From Chloroflexota bacterium (GTDB taxonomy: Bacteria; Chloroflexota; UBA11872; VXNJ01), in contig JAPOVO010000141.1 of NCBI GenBank assembly GCA_026708165.1, forward strand, positions 1-7,683: a DNA stretch of 7,683 nucleotides, in the 5' to 3' direction. The notes below the pieces were generated by a model. It had not been told where the DNA came from. It ran no database searches and saw only the letters and a list, made by a program, of their open reading frames with translations. Both the position numbers and the translations under genes were made by a program. Positions 5,303 through 7,683 of this stretch are shown here, piece by piece (the stretch's first letter is position 1; every line of letters starts with the position of its first letter).

Positions 5303-7642
5303 ATGGCAGTCTCACGAATGGTCGGCGCCAGAGTCAGGCGCAAGGAAGACCCACGACTAATTACAGGGGCGGGTACGTACGTCGACGACGTGCGGCGCGT
5401 GGACATGGCGTATCTCGAACTGGTGCGGAGTCCTTACGCACATGCCCGCATCAACTCGATAGACGTATCAGCCGCGCGCGAAATGGACGGAGTGATCGAT
5501 GTGTTCGTCTGGGATGACATCAAAGACGACATCGGTCCGATACCGATAGACGCCGCGCCTTCGCCGGACATGCTCAAACCGTACCGCCAGGCGCTGGCGT
5601 CGGGCAAGGCGCGTCTGCTGGGGGACGCGGTGGCCGCGGTGGTTGCCGAGGACCGCTACGTGGCACGAGACGCGGCGGAGGCGGTGGAGGTCGATTATGA
5701 GCCTCTGGACGCGGTGGTCGACATCGAGGCGGCCATCGAGGAGGGCGCGCCGCTCATTTGGGAAGACCTCGGCAGCAACATGGCGTTTCGGCTTGAACCG
5801 GGTAGCGAGGACATCGACGATGCCCTGGCCGAGGCCGACAACGTTTTCAGTTTTCGATACGTCAATCAGCGCCTGATTCCGAATCCCATGGAGACACGGG
5901 GCGTAGTGGTAGAGCCGGAAGGCGGCGGCGGACTGACGATGTGGACTTCCACACAGATTCCACACATGCTCAAGGACCGTCTCGCCGCAGCGTTGAGCAT
6001 CCCCTCGAACCAGGTTCGCGTTATCGCGCCCGAAGTCGGGGGCGGATTCGGCTGCAAGCTGAACGTATATCCGGAGGAATACTGCACAGCGCTGGCGGCG
6101 CTGCGGAGCAACCGGCCGGTCAAGTGGATCGAGGACCGATCGGAGAGCTTCCTGGCGACGACGCACGGGCGCGGCCAGGTCAACTACATCGACGTCGGCG
6201 TAAACAACGACGGCAAAGTACTGGCCATCAAGACGAAGATCATCGCCGACCTGGGCGCCTACTATCAGATTCTCACCGCCGCGGTGCCAACGCTCTCGCA
6301 GCTGATGATGACCGGGCCCTACGACATTAAGGCCGCCTCTTCCGAACTGATTTGCGTCTTCACGAACAAGGCACCCACGGATGCGTATCGTGGGGCGGGA
6401 CGTCCGGAAGCGACATACTTCCTCGAACGGGCGCTCGATCAGGCTGCTCAAAAGCTGGGCATGGACCCGGCGGAGATTCGCCGGAAGAACCTGATTCCGG
6501 CGGACCAATTCCCGTACGCGGCTCCGTCCGGAGTGGAATACGACAGCGGCGATCACGTGACGGCGCTCGATAAGGCAATGGAGGCAATCGACTACGAAGG
6601 ATTTCGACGGGAACAGGCAGCGGCTGCGGAGGAGGGGCGGTACCTGGGAATCGGGCTTTCTTCCTACACCGAAATCTGTGGCTTCGGTCCTTCAAACACG
6701 CTTGGGATGGCTTGCTGGGAAAGCGGCACTGTCAAGATCGACCGGGCCGGCAAGGTCACGGTCCTCACGGGAGCTTCGCCTCACGGACAGGGGCAGGAAA
6801 CGAGCTTCGCGCAGCTGGTCGCGGACGACCTGGGCGTACCGTTCGATGACGTGGGAGTCCTGCACGGAGACACGGCGATCGTCCCGTACTGCGTCGGGTC
6901 CTTTGGGAGCCGCGCCACGGTCGTGGGCGGAACCGCCCTACGCATGTCTACGGACAAAGTAATCGAGAAGGCCAAGCTAGAGGCGAGTCACCTACTGGAG
7001 GCCGCGCCCGAGGACATGGTCTTCCAGAACGGCGCGGTTCACGTCCGCGGCGCGCCGACGCAGCGAAAGACGCTCGCGGAAATCGCCGAGGAGGCACACG
7101 AGTTTCAGAACATACCGCGCGGAGTCGGTGTCGAGCCTGGGTTGGAGGCCACAAGCATCTACGATCCAGACGCTTACACGTTCCCGTTCGGCACCCACAT
7201 CGTGACCGTTGAGGTTGACGTGGAAACCGGCAAGGTTTCGCTCACCAGGTACGTTGCGGTGGACGATTGCGGCAAGGTGATAAATCCGATGCTCGTGGAC
7301 GGACAGCGACACGGCGGCATAGTCCAAGGCATAGGGCAGGCGCTGTTCGAGGGCGCCGTCTACGACGAGGACGGTCAGCTGTTATCCGGGTCGTTAATGG
7401 ACTACGCGATGCCTATAGCCAGCGAGCTGGTCTGGATGGAGACCGACAGGACCGAGACTCCAACTCCCGCGAATCCGCTGGGAATCAAGGGGATCGGAGA
7501 GGCCGGAACCATCGCCGCCGCGCCGGCTGTCGTAAACGCGGTCGTCGACGCGCTGGGGTCTTACGGCATCGAGGACATAGACATGCCCTTGAGTCCGCAG
7601 AATGTCTGGCACGCTATTCAGAGTTCCGCGAACGGAGCATAG
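5303..7642 (+). CDS. coxL: Large molybdenum subunit, form II CO dehydrogenase-like (CoxL family)
   Basis: Catalytic subunit that binds the molybdopterin-cytosine-dinucleotide cofactor and hydroxylates or oxidises its substrate in the cytoplasm. From ATG 5303 it has 779 residues, slightly shorter than form I CoxL (about 800-810). It opens with VGARVRRKEDPRLITGAGTYVDD, usual for the family. GGGFGCK is at 246-252. The active-site loop AYRGAGR is at 361-367. Form I CO dehydrogenases have AYxCSFR there, with the Cys that binds copper; here that position is G364, so the Mo-Cu site is not expected. PHGQGQET is a cofactor-contact motif, GSFGSRATVVGG lies in the second half, and GIKGIGEAG carries the conserved base Glu (E733). 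The enzyme is intact and without frameshifts. Substrate is unknown: form II members have been linked to CO and also to other aldehydes or heterocycles. coxS lies upstream and coxM begins four bases downstream. Confidence 0.93.
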   Translation: MAVSRMVGARVRRKEDPRLITGAGTYVDDVRRVDMAYLELVRSPYAHARINSIDVSAAREMDGVIDVFVWDDIKDDIGPIPIDAAPSPDMLKPYRQALASGKARLLGDAVAAVVAEDRYVARDAAEAVEVDYEPLDAVVDIEAAIEEGAPLIWEDLGSNMAFRLEPGSEDIDDALAEADNVFSFRYVNQRLIPNPMETRGVVVEPEGGGGLTMWTSTQIPHMLKDRLAAALSIPSNQVRVIAPEVGGGFGCKLNVYPEEYCTALAALRSNRPVKWIEDRSESFLATTHGRGQVNYIDVGVNNDGKVLAIKTKIIADLGAYYQILTAAVPTLSQLMMTGPYDIKAASSELICVFTNKAPTDAYRGAGRPEATYFLERALDQAAQKLGMDPAEIRRKNLIPADQFPYAAPSGVEYDSGDHVTALDKAMEAIDYEGFRREQAAAAEEGRYLGIGLSSYTEICGFGPSNTLGMACWESGTVKIDRAGKVTVLTGASPHGQGQETSFAQLVADDLGVPFDDVGVLHGDTAIVPYCVGSFGSRATVVGGTALRMSTDKVIEKAKLEASHLLEAAPEDMVFQNGAVHVRGAPTQRKTLAEIAEEAHEFQNIPRGVGVEPGLEATSIYDPDAYTFPFGTHIVTVEVDVETGKVSLTRYVAVDDCGKVINPMLVDGQRHGGIVQGIGQALFEGAVYDEDGQLLSGSLMDYAMPIASELVWMETDRTETPTPANPLGIKGIGEAGTIAAAPAVVNAVVDALGSYGIEDIDMPLSPQNVWHAIQSSANGA
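7634..7637 (+). promoter_or_regulatory. Ribosome binding site of coxM
   Basis: GGAG inside the last codons of coxL lies nine bases before GTG 7647, supporting that start and close translation of coxL and coxM. Confidence 0.5.
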
Positions 7643-7646
7643 CACC

Positions 7647-7683
7647 GTGATACCAGCTAAATTCACCTACTACGCTCCTGACT
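7647..7683 (+). CDS. coxM: FAD-binding medium subunit CoxM, first 12 codons only, cut by right edge
   Basis: GTG 7647 begins a frame reading MIPAKFTYYAPD, the typical opening of CoxM-type FAD subunits (M-I-P-x-x-F-x-Y-x-x-P). It starts four bases after the coxL stop. CoxM takes electrons from CoxS and passes them to the respiratory chain. Only 12 codons are inside the window, so the FAD motifs cannot be checked. The call rests on the start motif and on the S-L-M gene order. Confidence 0.75.
   Translation, partial: MIPAKFTYYAPD

Noticed and set aside
6383..6403. Calling the enzyme a genuine form I aerobic CO dehydrogenase
   Set aside because: The AYxCSFR loop with the copper-binding Cys is absent; the loop is AYRGAGR.
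5468..6556. A 362-codon open frame antisense to coxL
   Set aside because: It lies wholly inside coxL, has no family features and an Arg/Val-rich composition typical of a GC-rich shadow frame.

Overview
The window is 7,683 bases of GC-rich bacterial DNA with tightly packed genes, many GTG or TTG starts and clear Shine-Dalgarno sites. It holds three transcription blocks. I see no tRNA, rRNA, CRISPR array, insertion sequence or phage gene, and no gene-free stretch longer than 300 bases. The host cannot be named from this window. A four-subunit, E. coli-type fumarate reductase beside a form II CO-dehydrogenase-like molybdenum hydroxylase fits a high-GC, menaquinone-using bacterium such as a Chloroflexota (SAR202 or Dehalococcoidia-like) or actinobacterial lineage. 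That placement is inference only.

Block 1 (left edge to 2572, + strand) is frdABCD, a menaquinol:fumarate reductase. frdA is cut by the left edge, so only about the last 346 residues are present. frdB is complete, and its cluster cysteines fall at the same residue numbers as in E. coli FrdB. frdC and frdD encode the two small heme-free membrane anchors. The frdB/frdC and frdC/frdD junctions are both four-base GTGA overlaps. A GC-rich hairpin sits between frdA and frdB.

Block 2 (2701 to 4139, - strand) converges on block 1. It holds a 146-residue protein I do not recognise, followed 35 bases later by trxB (thioredoxin reductase, CATC active site). The gap between frdD and trxB carries a strong bulged hairpin near the trxB stop and a short imperfect palindrome of a kind that is often dispersed in bacterial genomes.

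Block 3 (4330 to right edge, + strand) diverges from block 2 across a 190-base spacer. It reads coxG, coxS, coxL, then the first 12 codons of coxM. The S-L-M order and the AYRGAGR motif in CoxL mark a form II enzyme, whose substrate is uncertain. It should not be called a proven CO dehydrogenase. Electrons would pass from the Mo site in CoxL through the two [2Fe-2S] clusters of CoxS to FAD in CoxM, and then probably to the quinone pool, with CoxG as a likely membrane or quinone link. Frd and Cox could therefore share menaquinone, but nothing in the sequence shows that they are co-regulated.

The genes are mostly familiar families. The least explained items are the unknown gene upstream of trxB, the substrate of the Mo hydroxylase, and an irregular first ~26 bases of frdA that may reflect a sequence error at the edge.
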